Assembly: GCA_024195265.1 (NCBI GenBank)
Contig: JAJLRJ010000006.1
Span: 2,812,501-2,876,500 of the forward strand
Origin: Dendrophyllia cribrosa
Lineage: Eukaryota > Cnidaria > Anthozoa > Scleractinia > Dendrophylliidae
Direction: 5' to 3'
DNA: 64,000 bases
This document shows positions 1 through 10,400 of this stretch, piece after piece. The position numbers and the translations under genes are program-made. Numbering within the stretch: the stretch's first letter is position 1; the number at the start of each line of letters is the position of its first letter. The notes beneath the pieces were generated by a model. The model made no database searches, had not been told where the DNA came from, and saw only the letters and a list, made by a program, of their open reading frames with translations.

Positions 1-464
1 GTAAATGCTGCGAACCACTGTTGAAACTCGGTTTTGTGTCCTGAAAATATTGGAATTCTGATCCGCTCTAACTGCTTGTTCGGATCGCTCGCCCCTTGCT
101 GTGCGGTTTTGTGTGCGTCTGTTTCTGTAGAATCTTGTACTTTTGACGCGGACATTTTCACCTGAGCGGCCAAATAACAACGTGCAGTGCTCGTTTCCTT
201 ATCCACTCTATCTACCAAAGCATCTGCCTCATCTTCTGTTTTCTCTGCTTCCTCTGTCTCCTTTTTGTTGTCATATTCTGTTTCCAGTTTCCTCATTATT
301 GCAAGCACTTCATCTTTCTTTTCTTCGATGTGCTCTAAGCTTGCCGAGATTTGAGCGCAATCCGGTTCTTGAGCGGTCAAGCGTATCGCTAAGTCATTAA
401 GTGCTCGTGTTATCGCCGATTTCAGTTCTCTCTTCGATTTCTTCAATGCTTTTATGCCTTCCAT
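1..464 (-). CDS. BEL/Pao-like retrotransposon gag N-terminus (partial)
   Basis: The minus strand is open from an ATG at 462-464 to the left edge (about 154 codons, no stop), so the ORF continues outside the window. The first ~110 residues are a charged, Lys/Glu-rich helix, probably coiled coil. It is followed near residues 132-150 by a segment reading IPIFSGHKTEFQQWFAAF, which resembles the start of the conserved domain in Pao/BEL gag proteins (proline, FSG, then an aromatic-rich stretch). A tRNA-Tyr-matching primer-binding site lies about 100 bp upstream at the expected place for an LTR element transcribed leftward. I see the ORF and motif directly; family assignment is from recall of BEL/Pao gag. 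Whether the element is complete or expressed cannot be seen here. Confidence 0.6.
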   Translation of the reverse strand, partial: MEGIKALKKSKRELKSAITRALNDLAIRLTAQEPDCAQISASLEHIEEKKDEVLAIMRKLETEYDNKKETEEAEKTEDEADALVDRVDKETSTARCYLAAQVKMSASKVQDSTETDAHKTAQQGASDPNKQLERIRIPIFSGHKTEFQQWFAAF

Positions 465-562
465 CGTGGGCTTCAATGGCTGTGCGCCCCACCCCCAAGT
501 TCAGGAATGTCCGATGTTTGTTCGATAAATGTCCACTCCGAATCCCGAAAGACTAACTTAAA

Positions 563-579
563 TCCGGCTCGAAGGACCA
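563..579 (-). other. Primer-binding site matching tRNA-Tyr 3' end
   Basis: The plus strand reads TCCGGCTCGAAGGACCA, the 3' end of a eukaryotic tRNA-Tyr with its CCA. The minus strand (TGG first) could therefore pair with that tRNA. It lies just upstream of the leftward gag ORF. The adjacent LTR would begin near 583 (TG) and extend right, but its far end is obscured by an inserted TIR element. Confidence 0.6.
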
Positions 580-702
580 AAATGTTCTTTCCGATAATTC
601 CGAGGAGTCCGATGTCTCTTAGTCGCGATTTTTTCTGTAAATCTCGAGAGCGATGTTCGAATAAACACGTACGCCAAGTTGATTTCCAATGTACTCATTT
701 AG

Positions 703-1115
703 ACTACGTTTACACTAGAGGAGATTTTTCCGGATTCATAAATGTTTCCGGATTTATTAAATTTAGGGTATTCGGATTCACAGCCGTTTATACTAAAGGG
801 TATTCGGATTCGCAACCGTTTACACACATCGATAAATCCGAGAAAATTTGTGCGGGAACGGTTACAAAGCAGGCGAAAAAGTATCCGGATTCATGGGAAC
901 AACTGTTTACACTTTAAAACATTGCGGATTTACAGTAATCGGATACAAAGTATTCACTTTAGATTTCGGATTCAAAATCTCCGGAGACGCGACCAAACCG
1001 GGACGTTTTTATTTCGGATTCATCCACCTGCGTGTAAACGGCAAAACGAATCCGATACCAAAATGTTCCGGATTCGTCACGAATCCGGAAAAATCTCCTT
1101 TAGTGTAAACGTAGT
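703..1115. mobile_element. Short TIR element (MITE), 413 bp
   Basis: The ends are inverted copies of each other over about 35 bp with one mismatch: left begins ACTACGTTTACACTAGAGGA, right ends TCCTTTAGTGTAAACGTAGT. The interior contains degenerate subrepeats around TATTCGGATTC and CCGTTTA (about 760-830) and no transposase. It apparently inserted in the LTR or flank of the BEL/Pao-like element. The overlapping ORFs are translations of this repeat. Confidence 0.75.
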
Positions 1116-2185
1116 GTTATTATATTACAAAAATCATCTTATATTACAGCTAAGATTACGTCAACCGGAAGTCACGCAGCGTTACGAAATAGTAACGCAC
1201 TATCCTTTTTCGTCTCTATAACATGGCCCACCATCTAAGATCGTCGTTGTACGGACGAGGCATCGCGGATTTGATGTCATTGTTTGACTTATTAACATTC
1301 AGTGATCATATCCCAGATTAATTTTCGGGATTTATATCGCGTGCACTTTTGCCATTTTTCCGACTACCTTTCTCGAAACAGCTGTATACAGGTTCTGATG
1401 CGCATTGCGCAGTAATAGTTTATTATTGACTCTTTTGTATCTCAACGTTTATTGTACCTACACGTACTGATTTATTACATTTTAATAAATAAACCTAATT
1501 CTAAAACTGTATATCGGGTTAAATTAATTTTTACCGGAAAACACGAATTTAGAGGCAGACGTCAATCCCCGGCACAATCAAATAAAAATGCATTCCTAAA
1601 ACATTTGAAATGTCTGCTCAATACAGGTTTCGCGTCCGCAGAATACAGGTTTCGTTTTACAGTAAATATGGGAAGAAAATTTCGGGACCCAAGCTGCTTT
1701 ATAGAGGATGTCCGCTTTATATGGGGTTCGCTTAATTTGGCTTAATACAGCTTTTAATGTATTATTAATAGAATTTATTAAGGCGGGGGTACACATGAAT
1801 TTGAATGAAATTTAAAGAGGTAAAGGGATAGAAGAAAGAAAATTATTTTTGGAACACCAACAGACAGTTGATCCCCACGCAAGAGTACCCCAGGTTGCTA
1901 GTGGACTAACTTGGTGTCCGTCTATAAATTATACAAATTCTTATTTTAAAACTTCACTAAATCTTCAATATTTCTTATTTCTCTAAATTTTACAAATCCC
2001 TTGAGAAAAAACTATTCCCTCCCAAACATACCACAAAATCACCCAAAAATTTACAAAACACTCCATAACATAGATTCATGTAATGAGCATAGAGTTTTTG
2101 GATTGCTTGAAACGTGAACGAGATATTTCCATTTAAGCCATGTCAAGTGGCGGAAAAATGGCAATGTAATATTTAATTTTCAAGT
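1116..2185. other. AT-rich sequence, no gene seen
   Basis: No ORF with recognisable protein character, RNA gene or strong repeat structure is visible. Part of it could be the remaining LTR of the leftward retroelement, but no second LTR is in the window to prove it. Confidence 0.5.
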
Positions 2186-2620
2186 ACCACATTTTCTCGA
2201 ATAGCAGTCCCTCGATTAATCGCCCCCTCGAATAGTCGCACCCACCCTCCCTTCATGTTGCAGATCATTTGAAATATAAATCGCCTCCCTCGATTAATCG
2301 CCCCACATTGCCTCCCCCGTCTTTCACAGTCCTCCTTGGAAGGAAATACAGTACAGTAAATAATCGTTACAATTACAGAAAAGTTACAAAAGCACAGGTT
2401 TTATGTAGTTTTTCTATAGTGACGTTCATGTATTTGACTTTTTCCTTTATATCTAAGAGCTCTCTAATCAGCACATTGGCACATTAGCACTTCCAGCGAG
2501 CAACTGATTTGAAAAAATCCCCCACTCCGCCTCGATTAATCACCTCCCCTCGAATAATCACGCCTTTTTGAGGGGAAACAATTAATAATCGCACCCGGCT
2601 ATTATTCGAGAAAATACGGT
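2186..2620. mobile_element. TIR element ending in TTTTCTCGAATA
   Basis: The left end reads ATTTTCTCGAATAGCAGTCC, and the right end is its approximate inverse (CTATTATTCGAGAAAATACGG). The interior repeats CTCGATTAATCGCCCC and CTCGAATAATC several times. No coding capacity. A related element with the same CCGTATTTTCTC terminus is at 29287-29548. Confidence 0.65.
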
Positions 2621-2677
2621 AAATAATTTAGTATGCAATTATGTAACTTTCAATTACAAAATTGGAACAGCTACAGC

Positions 2678-2775
2678 TCAGTCAGTCAGTCAGTCTGTCC
2701 GCTGTCAGTCAGTCAGGCAGTTTGTTAGTCAATCAGTCAGTCAGTCATGCAGTCTGTCATTCAGTCAGTCAGTGA
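2678..2775. repeat. CAGT tetranucleotide microsatellite
   Basis: An imperfect run of CAGT units (CAGTCAGTCAGTCTGTCC and similar) over about 100 bp, just downstream of the decarboxylase-like gene. Confidence 0.85.
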
Positions 2776-2842
2776 CCATGTATTCAAATATAAGTTTTCC
2801 ATCTAAAATCACTAACTATATAACGACTATAACGGCTATCTT

Positions 2843-4236
2843 TTAAGGGAATATCATCGTTGCGAAGTAGTCATCGTAAGTTTCGGCTCGACGAATCATC
2901 TGATGACGATTCGGAGCAACACGCAAAACTTCAGCGTGTTGCAATTTGGCATTGAAGTTCGAACCCGTTGAGGTGCCCCCGTAAGCTCCCGTGTTGTGGA
3001 TGATGCCAGGTCACCAATTTCTGGATTTAGATCAAGCACTCGGTCGATAGGAAATTTATCAGTGTTCACACAAAGGGAACCCACGATGTCGAACATTCGC
3101 TCTCTCTTCTCGCCTTCGTAGAGCGGGGAAGCGTAGGATGGATCATCAACTACTGTCTTGTAATCAGGAAGATTATTTCGCACATCAACAGAAAGAGACT
3201 GATCTTTGACGATTGTAATGGCACGGTAGTCTTCGTACTGCCCCTGCAACTCAAGATCAGTCATTGATGCATCCAGGCCGAGAAAGCGTTTATACGTGTC
3301 TTTCATATTTATAACACGTGAGACAAGGCAGGCATGTTCAGCGGTCATCAGCCTTCCGCACTCATACTTGATCTGTATGGGATGAAGATCTCGATGCGGC
3401 AAAACGATTTCTTCATACAGAGCCTTCACTCGAGATCCAAGATCTCTCAAGTCGACGGAATTTTGTTCAGGACTATACTTTACACCGATACCACCGCCCA
3501 TGTTGACAAACTCAAGACTTATACCTGTCTGCTGATAAATTTCCACTGCCAATTCGAATACCATTCGAGCAGTGTTTTCGAGATCCATAACGTCGCGACA
3601 ACTGCTTACGATCATGGTATGCAACCCAAAGCGCTTTACACCATATGCCTTGGATTTCTTGTAGGCCGAGAAAAGTTGGGCTTTTGTGAGTCCGAACTTC
3701 GCTTGAACAGGTTCCCCAATTAGGTCGTTAAAGCCTATGTTATGGTCTGCACCGGGGTTGAAACGGAATGCCACCAATTCAGGCATGGTGCCTCCCAACG
3801 CCTTCTTGAGGTTGTCAATTTGTGAAAAGTCGTCCAAGTTGATAATGGCACCCAGTTGAAAGGCTTTTCGATACTCTTCAAAACGCGTGTTGTTTGAAGT
3901 GAACATGATATCTTCTCCTTTAATCCCCAGCTTTTCACAAAGGAGGAGTTCTCCGAGGGAACTGCAGTCCACGCCCATGTCACACTCTTCTTGGAGAATC
4001 TTCACAATCTTCGGAGTGGGTGTTGTTTTCACGGCAAAGTGGTTTTTGAAGCTCGTTCCGGTAAGTGAGCGCGTCCATGCGAAGCTTTCATTGAATAACT
4101 TGGCTCGTCTCAGTATTGATTGCTTGTCATAGATGTGAAAAGGAGTTGGGTAGAAGGAAGCTAGTTTTCTAAGTTCTGCTGCGCTGCAGGGCAACTGTTT
4201 GATACTTTTAACTGCACTGTTGACTAACTTATTCAT
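2843..4236 (-). CDS. Diaminopimelate decarboxylase-like protein (fold-type III PLP), frameshifted near C-terminus
   Basis: A single intronless ORF encodes a group IV amino-acid decarboxylase that would convert meso-diaminopimelate to lysine, or act on a related substrate. Visible landmarks: FHIYD at 33-37; the PLP Schiff-base lysine in NHFAVK (K70); FGLT at 181-184; GLHTMIVSSC at 204-213, where LysA usually has HxHIGS; the glycine loop MGGGIG at 246-251; ECGR at 292-295 where EPGR is usual; and the active-site cysteine in IVGSLC (C389). The start at 4236 is the first ATG and leaves a normal N-terminus. After residue 410 the open frame gives an unrelated tail and stops at 2896-2898. One base shifted, the same strand continues with HNTGAYGGTSTGSNFNAKL, the conserved PLP-binding tyrosine segment, to a stop at 2843-2845. 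One base appears missing near 3003-3007. The cause may be assembly error or real inactivation. Animals generally lack this pathway, so bacterial or protist origin is inferred. Confidence 0.85.
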
Positions 4237-6277
4237 TTTCTTCCGTCGGTGTGTTGCGTCTTGTTATACAGGAGTATAATTCAAGTCAAAGAACTGCAAA
4301 AGACAAAATAAAACGAGAAAAACGGGGGGATAAACGTCGCAGACAATTGTTCATCGTGGTAAGATATTACAAACATATTCTTTTGTCACATGACCAGCCG
4401 CATAGACTTAATCCGATTAAGAAAGTGATCGACGGTATGCTAGCCAAAACGTGTCATCGCTCAAGATGATCTGTCAATGGCTGCTTATTGATTTTCAGTC
4501 AGTTATGCAATCTTCCTTCGCTTCATTGAATTGCTGAATCTGGCCATAGTGAACATCATTTCTTCTTCTCAGAACAAAATGAGGTAACAAAATGATTATT
4601 TAGGACCACGGATAGGTCTAGCTAAGACCAGTTATCTTTCTGACTCCGAACATGAAGAAATAGTCGATTACATTGAGGGTTATCTTACAGTGCGGCTACT
4701 GTTACCGGGGTCACTCAGACAAAGTTAACCAATCACAAAACAGAACGAGAACAATAGATTCCAACATTTTTTACTTTAGCCAATGAGATGTCCAGTACAG
4801 AACAATGAAATTTCAACTTATTCGTTCGCCACGAAAACAGATCAATGCGAGGATGGCTGTACAGCGTTGGATTTTCAATTAACTTTGATTTCATCCCTTT
4901 TGAACTTGACTTGTTTTAACAGTGCGATTTGGAAGGTAGCTGAAGGTAAATATCGGCGATTCAAATGAAAGAGAAACTCCAAACTGTGTGAAAATATGGA
5001 ATGCGACGGCTGTACCGTATGTCTACACAAATAATAGTGCTGGTGGTGGATTTAAAATAATTTGTTCACTCGTAACAGATTCAAGTTTTCTCTACGGTGT
5101 CAACGGCGGAGTTGGAAAATAAATACACTTGATGCCGGCGAAGGATGACATTCTTATCTGCATAAATACCAGTGAAAGCGACGCTCATAGTTGAGGCCAA
5201 TTAAAAAGTGCCTTACCGATATGAAAACAACAAAAACACGGCTTGTTCGCCGCCGTGGTTAATTAAACACCGAAAAATAAAGCAAATGGACTGCTAAAGC
5301 TTAGTTTATTGTGGGCAAATGTTTTACAATTCAAATATGAACCAATAATAATATAATATAATAATATAATATAGAGAGAAACGACCTTTAGTAAAACTTC
5401 GATCCGCCATCCTGGATTTTGATCAATTATCGCTAAATTAAGTGGAAAATATTAATTCAATAAGAAATCTTTGAAATAATCTTGATTAAAGCGAAAAATG
5501 CTAATTTTGTAAAACATAGGTGTCAAAAAGCGGTTGCTATGGAAACGTCAATGTCGGTGGACAAAGGACGCTAACGTGAAAATGTTCCCAGATAAATTTT
5601 AGGAAAAGTCACCAAATTTGGTGGTCATTGCTTCGACCGTTTTGAAACGACACAACTTCAAAGTTCGAGCGGGCTCCAAAAGCCCCCCCCGGTCTGGATA
5701 GGGTTAAATTTGCGCGCCAATATTTTAATTTGGCGCGATCGGGAAATCTACCCGTATCCCTTACGTTCGAAAAAAAAAACTGCGCATGCATGCTTATTTC
5801 TATAATGGTTTTAAAATAAATGATTGAAGTTGCTACACTACACATTTGCTGCCTAAGCGACCCAGAAGGTAAGTGCCTTTTCCATATTTATTAGGATTTA
5901 AATTTTCAGTGGAGATTAGGAAATATATACTAATTCCACGAACTGTGTGCGACCAAATTCAAGCGAATAAATTGCGTTATTTCTCAGTGGATCACTTTTC
6001 TCTTGAAATGGCGTGGTTTCCGGTTAATTTCAAACAAAAGTAGGCAGAGTTGGTTCACATGTTGTGACTGGTGTGTCGCCGGTGAAAACGAGCAATCGGG
6101 TGCATCGCCTTTGCTTTGTGACTAGACTCTGACCCCAGTGGGTTTTTCCAACACCGCATGGCAGTCCTTCTCTCGGGTGTTTCGCCTGTTAAGGAAAGTG
6201 ATCGGGTGTGTCGCCTTCGCTTCGTCATGCTAAATGAGCTTGCTGGTTTCTGTGAATCCTTCGCATGTTTTTTCTTT
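4237..6277. other. Upstream region of the decarboxylase-like gene; no gene seen
   Basis: AT-rich sequence with only short, unconvincing ORFs. A small AT microsatellite (ATAATATAATA units) lies near 5345-5371. No recognisable promoter motif, tRNA or long repeat. Confidence 0.5.
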
Positions 6278-6462
6278 GGGGGTGTTTACATGACACCGGG
6301 GCGACTTTCGCGCCGGGGCGAGTTCACTCCGGTTCCCTCTTATGGCTCTACATTTGTTTACATGATACCACCACAAATGTAAACAAATGTAGAGCCATAA
6401 GAGGGAACCGGAGTGAACTCGCCCCGGCGCGAAAGTCGCCCCGGTGTCATGTAAACACCCCC
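6278..6462. mobile_element. Fold-back element: perfect palindrome with 86-bp arms
   Basis: The left arm 6278-6363 and right arm 6377-6462 are exact inverted copies around a 13-base loop. The ends read GGGGGTGTTTACATGACACC. TTT flanks both sides, compatible with a 3-bp target duplication. No coding capacity. A 30-bp remnant of the same termini is at 12078-12107. Confidence 0.85.
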
Positions 6463-6559
6463 TTTGTTTTGATCAAATATTATTAAAACGAAACATTCGG
6501 TCGCATGCAGTTTACGGTCGTCGAACATGGATTGTTAACGATACCCGATTATTATCAAT

Positions 6560-6862
6560 ATACGCAGCCAAATAAGCAATTAACTTCGAGAAAACACGCG
6601 TGAGTGGCGGGCGATATTGAATTTAACGGGCTGCAAACGCATTTACGGCCCTGTTTTTTTCATATTAAATGAATTTGCACGATTTAGCCTTGTGTATTGA
6701 TAATAATGATAATCACATGACTTTTGTCGGGCATATAGTTTATTTGTGTCCCTCGTAGCATCATTTGCACCCTCGCTCCGCTCGGGCGCAAATGATGCTA
6801 CTCGGGCTACAAATAAACTATATGCCCTCCAAAAGTCATGTGATTGTCCTATTATCATCAGA
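6560..6862. repeat. Dispersed repeat with inner palindrome, copy 1
   Basis: Shares most of its length, in reverse orientation, with 33100-33500. The core is an inverted repeat around CACCCTCGCTCCGCTCGGGC flanked by GCAAATGATGCTAC and AGTTTATTTGT, with outer arms reading CACATGACTTTTG. The flanking shoulder (cacgcgtgagtggcgggcg...) is also conserved in the second copy. No coding capacity. Confidence 0.7.
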
Positions 6863-6970
6863 TATTCTATAGCTTCGAAATCAAGTTTAAGCAAGGTTTC
6901 AGCAAAATAACTTTTTAAATTATTTTTGCAAAGATGTTTAATAGAACTTCAATAAGGACATGTCGGAAAT

Positions 6971-8302
6971 ACCTTATTCGTACTAATTTTCGCGAGGCTT
7001 TAATTTCGCGATTTTCGCGATTTGTAAAAAATCGCGAAATTAAAGACTCGCTAAAATTAGGATACGCGAAAATTAAACACGCGAAATTTAATACACTTCT
7101 GTAATTGCTTTAATCAATGATTAACTGCGTTTAAATACAAAAGCAAATGGAAGCAACAGGGAATGATGACGTCATCGAAGTTGATCTGAGATTATCCGTT
7201 TTGAAGCCCTTGCATGCCACTTGGCTTGTCAGCCTGTATAACCATTTGACAAGCAGTGACGGGAACCGGGGGGGGGGGGGGGTACTCCCATATATGAGCT
7301 ACATAGGTATGTGCCGCTGTGAAGGGTATGGTTTTCAGGCAGTTTAGTCTGGGATAGGGTATAGTAATCAGAGGTTTTTGGTCTAGAATAGGGTATCATT
7401 TTCCGCCAAACTGACCAGTTGCGTGAAGAATTTAGTTTAGACAAGGTTTTACTGGCAAATGGCATTTATAAATCGGTACGGCGGGCCGTTTACGGCATTT
7501 TTACTGACCCCTGGCATCTTAGACTATGATTGTGAACGAGTTTCTGGAAAATAGCGAGTCTGGAATAGGTCTAGGATAGGGTAGGGTTTTTCGGTGTTTA
7601 GTCTAGAATAGGGTTGCAAAATTCAGCTAAAATGGTCTAGTATAGGTTAAGGGTCTCAGAGTCCCAGCGGCACATCCCCGCCCAAAAATTTCCCGAGTAC
7701 CCCCCCGGGGGACGGGAAACGCCATCTCATGAAAGGATGGGAAAAAGCAGCTAGGTGTAGCTGGGGTGGCTAGGGGTGAAACATCCCTTCCGTCTGAGGA
7801 CCCATTTAAAGATATAGACAGTGCACCACAGTAATAATATAGACATTGCACAAGGCTGTATCGGAAGACATACTTTAATTGTATTTCATTATTATTCATC
7901 TATAGTTTTGTTCTGTTTCAAGGGTGTTAAGCATTTATAATCATTACAGAACTGTATGGCATAGGTATTTAAAATCATATTTTTACAATTGACTTTTACA
8001 ATTGACTTTTATTAAGTACAATATTGCATTAGCATTTGATTGATTTGCAGTATTTGCTTGATTAGTCTGATTATAAACCCTATTTCTATTACCTAATTGC
8101 AAATCATGATTGCAAATCAATCGTCATTTATGTGATCATTCAATAAAAAACGGTTTTCTAAGTCTGTCTTTTGTCAATTTTCGCGAAATTAAATGCCCTA
8201 AATTTATCATTTTTTGCAAAATCGCGAAAATTAATGCTCGCGAAATATTCTTGTTCCAAATTCGCGAAATTAAGTGCCCGCGAAAATTAGTACGAATAAG
8301 GT
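6971..8302. mobile_element. 1.33-kb TIR element (ACCTTATTCGTACTAATTTT ends)
   Basis: The left end ACCTTATTCGTACTAATTTT is mirrored by AAAATTAGTACGAATAAGGT at the right end. The subterminal regions on both sides are rich in TTTCGCGAAATTAA units. No transposase is visible, so the element is non-autonomous. A second element of the G-tract family is nested inside. Confidence 0.7.
7266..7710. mobile_element. G-tract TIR element, copy A (nested)
   Basis: Begins CCGGG with a run of about 15 G, then TACTCCC. Ends GAGTACCCCCCGGGG. GACGGGAA occurs directly on both sides (7258-7265 and 7711-7718), an 8-bp target duplication. The interior contains GTCTAGAATAGGGT units and AGAGTCCCAGCGGCAC. The same structure with a different 8-bp duplication is at 12583-13012, and relatives are at 37659-37975 and 58605-59098. 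Confidence 0.75.
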
Positions 8303-8773
8303 TTTATTTTTGAGCCATCACTGTTGCGTGATTCGAACCCGACTTATCACATCCAGACATCTTCGAAAATGGTTTTCGCCTGTCAACGGTGTACTCTTGT
8401 CTGATCGTGAAACAATAGGTTTTCTCATATGAGTGACGACCTTAAATGCTGTAGAGTCCAATATGGCGTCCGTTTCTAAGCCATCCGGCTGGTCATGGTT
8501 ATTTGGGTAGTTTAAAATGATATATTTATTCTCCCAGTTCAGCACGGATGTGATAAAAGGATATAAATCTGTGTCCCGATTCTCTCAGAGCGAACAAAGA
8601 AAGACCTCAAATATCCGTGCGGGGGAAAAGGACAATGAAATGGACTCGTGAATTGCACTGTAGCTTTATCTTATCCCTTATATATTGTAGTGGAAATAGT
8701 AAAAAAACAAGTCTTCCTAAAAGAACGTTATCATTGCAAATTTCTGCAGCTAAATTCTCAGTAGCCTGTGAAA

Positions 8774-8856
8774 ACAGACGTCGTTTCGCGGCGCCACCAC
8801 AAGGGCCCGTGCGAAACGAACGGGCCCCAGTGGTGGCGCCGCGAAACAACGTCTGT
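8774..8856. repeat. Near-perfect palindrome, about 36-bp arms
   Basis: Left arm begins ACAGACGTCGTTTCGCGGCG and is mirrored at 8821-8856 around a short GTGCGAAACGAA centre. GC-rich compared with its surroundings. Probably a small fold-back MITE. Confidence 0.75.
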
Positions 8857-8970
8857 ATTCTTAGTTTAGCCTCTGGCAACATTAAAATCTCTAAATTCAC
8901 TCTTAAACTTGACATGTTTCTCTAACGAAGTTTTAAACAATTTTTCGAAGATTTTTGAAAATTCTCCGAA

Positions 8971-9125
8971 TAGGCCTTTATCACGCGGCGACCATGTTGA
9001 CTCCCCGGAGAATAAAATGCTTTGTTTTTGCCCGCCCAGCCTCGCATTGAAAAAGTTGAAAACGAGGTTGGACGGGCAAAAATCTTTTGTTTTTATACAA
9101 AATGGCGGGGCATGATAAAGGCCTA
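8971..9125. mobile_element. Small TIR element (TAGGCCTTTATCA ends)
   Basis: TAGGCCTTTATCACG at the left is mirrored by CATGATAAAGGCCTA at the right. A second inverted pair (TTTTTGCCCGCCCAGCCTCG and its mirror CGAGGTTGGACGGGCAAAAA) lies inside. 155 bp and non-coding. Confidence 0.65.
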
Positions 9126-9260
9126 TACTGTCTGAAGCTAGGATTTGAATGTTTCTGATCGTTTCCCGAAATTGTCCGAAGATTGCCGAAGACTTCCGAG
9201 TAAGATCCGAAGATAATAATTGCGTCGACGAAGGAGATGCTTCCTAATCTTGTCGGCTAG

Positions 9261-9414
9261 GCGGAACGAATCGAGAAAAGTGTCGGTACCAAATCTGCGC
9301 CATCTTGAAACGTCACAATAGTATCCAGCATGCTTAGCGCGTCGTCTAAGCGGAACGAATCGAGAAAAGTGTCGGTACCAAATCTGCGCCATCTTGAAAC
9401 GTCACAATAGTATC
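9261..9414. repeat. Tandem direct duplication, 89-bp period
   Basis: A 65-bp block starting GCGGAACGAATCGAGAAAAG occurs at 9261 and again at 9350, identical as far as I compared it. A local tandem duplication with no coding frame shared by both copies that I trust. Confidence 0.85.
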
Positions 9415-9420
9415 TAGCAT

Positions 9421-10169
9421 CGCGTGGAATTCAGGCATCATCCTGGGGAGCTGGGGTTCCGAAATGTCACATGTGAATAATCTGTTTGTCTTGATTTAGT
9501 TTCGGATATTTTCCCGATTTTGGAATGGAATCGTACGGCTCAATATTTCAATGCCTAGTAAAAGTGCGCAGTAGAAAAATTGGACGAAGGTTCTTCTCCG
9601 GACCAAGTAAGTTGTTGGGTCTCTTTGGAATCAAGCAAGAAGTTACAGATTTACCTCGCTGGTATGGTTTAAATGTTCTATCTTGATTTTGCTGTGGTTC
9701 TCTGCCTGATTTGGGAAGCTTTCACCTAAATACCGACGTCGTTCTTCGCGATGTTCTACGGTACGGTGCAATTCGCTTAAGTATTGTAGCAATAATTCAC
9801 TGACCGGCCGCACCAGGCGAACGCAGATTAACTTTACAGTGCTCGAAATTGCGCCTGTATCGGGCGCATTTGCGACTAAAGATTTCGCAGTTTTGTGACT
9901 AAAATTTGTCTAGCTAATAAAGGAATTATATTCAACAGTCTTGTGTCTTACTTGCAACTGGTAGTTGTAATTTTATCCGAAAAATCCTGGGAAATTCACG
10001 TTGAATGTTGCGTGACTTAATCGTCGATTTCATGCTCCATTAACGCGGTGTTCAAGAAGTTTATCACGGGAGCACTTTTTCAGGCTTTCGCAGAAATTTC
10101 TCATTTCCGGCTCCGGTATTAGTACATGTACTGAGGAGTATGATTTCAGAATCGGAGAAATAACCGAAA
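9421..10169. other. No gene seen
   Basis: Moderately GC-containing sequence without convincing ORFs or repeats. The phrase GGTTCTTCTC near 9588 recurs near 11002, hinting at a degraded dispersed repeat. Confidence 0.4.
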
Positions 10170-10400
10170 TGAAATCAAGACAAATTTACTATTTATATGT
10201 CGGAAAAATCTGAGACCTTTCGGAGTACACAGCACGGCAGGATTTTGCCCGATCCCACGGCGATAGCGTAAATTTGTTTGATGTCGGCCCGACGTTTTTG
10301 CCTGCGTGACATATCTCGCGACATAACCCGTTTAAACAGTGGCTGAATTAATTCATGAAACTGAGGTACTAGGTCAAGACGAGGTGCCACGGGATAAGGA
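10170..10400. repeat. Dispersed repeat pair, copy 1
   Basis: Shares extended similarity, same orientation, with 11948-12165: GAAATCAAGACAAATT, AATCTGAGACCTTTCGGAGT, CACAGCACGGCAG, CCACGGCGAT and CCCGACGTTTT all occur in the same order. The second copy holds an extra 30-bp palindrome at 12078. Confidence 0.7.

Noticed and set aside
742..1221. 159-aa ORF at the left end
   Set aside because: It lies almost wholly inside a TIR element and its subrepeats; the amino-acid pattern only reflects the repeat.
8607..8925. Two 102-aa ORFs on opposite strands
   Set aside because: They mirror each other across the 8774-8856 palindrome, so the open frames follow from the symmetry.
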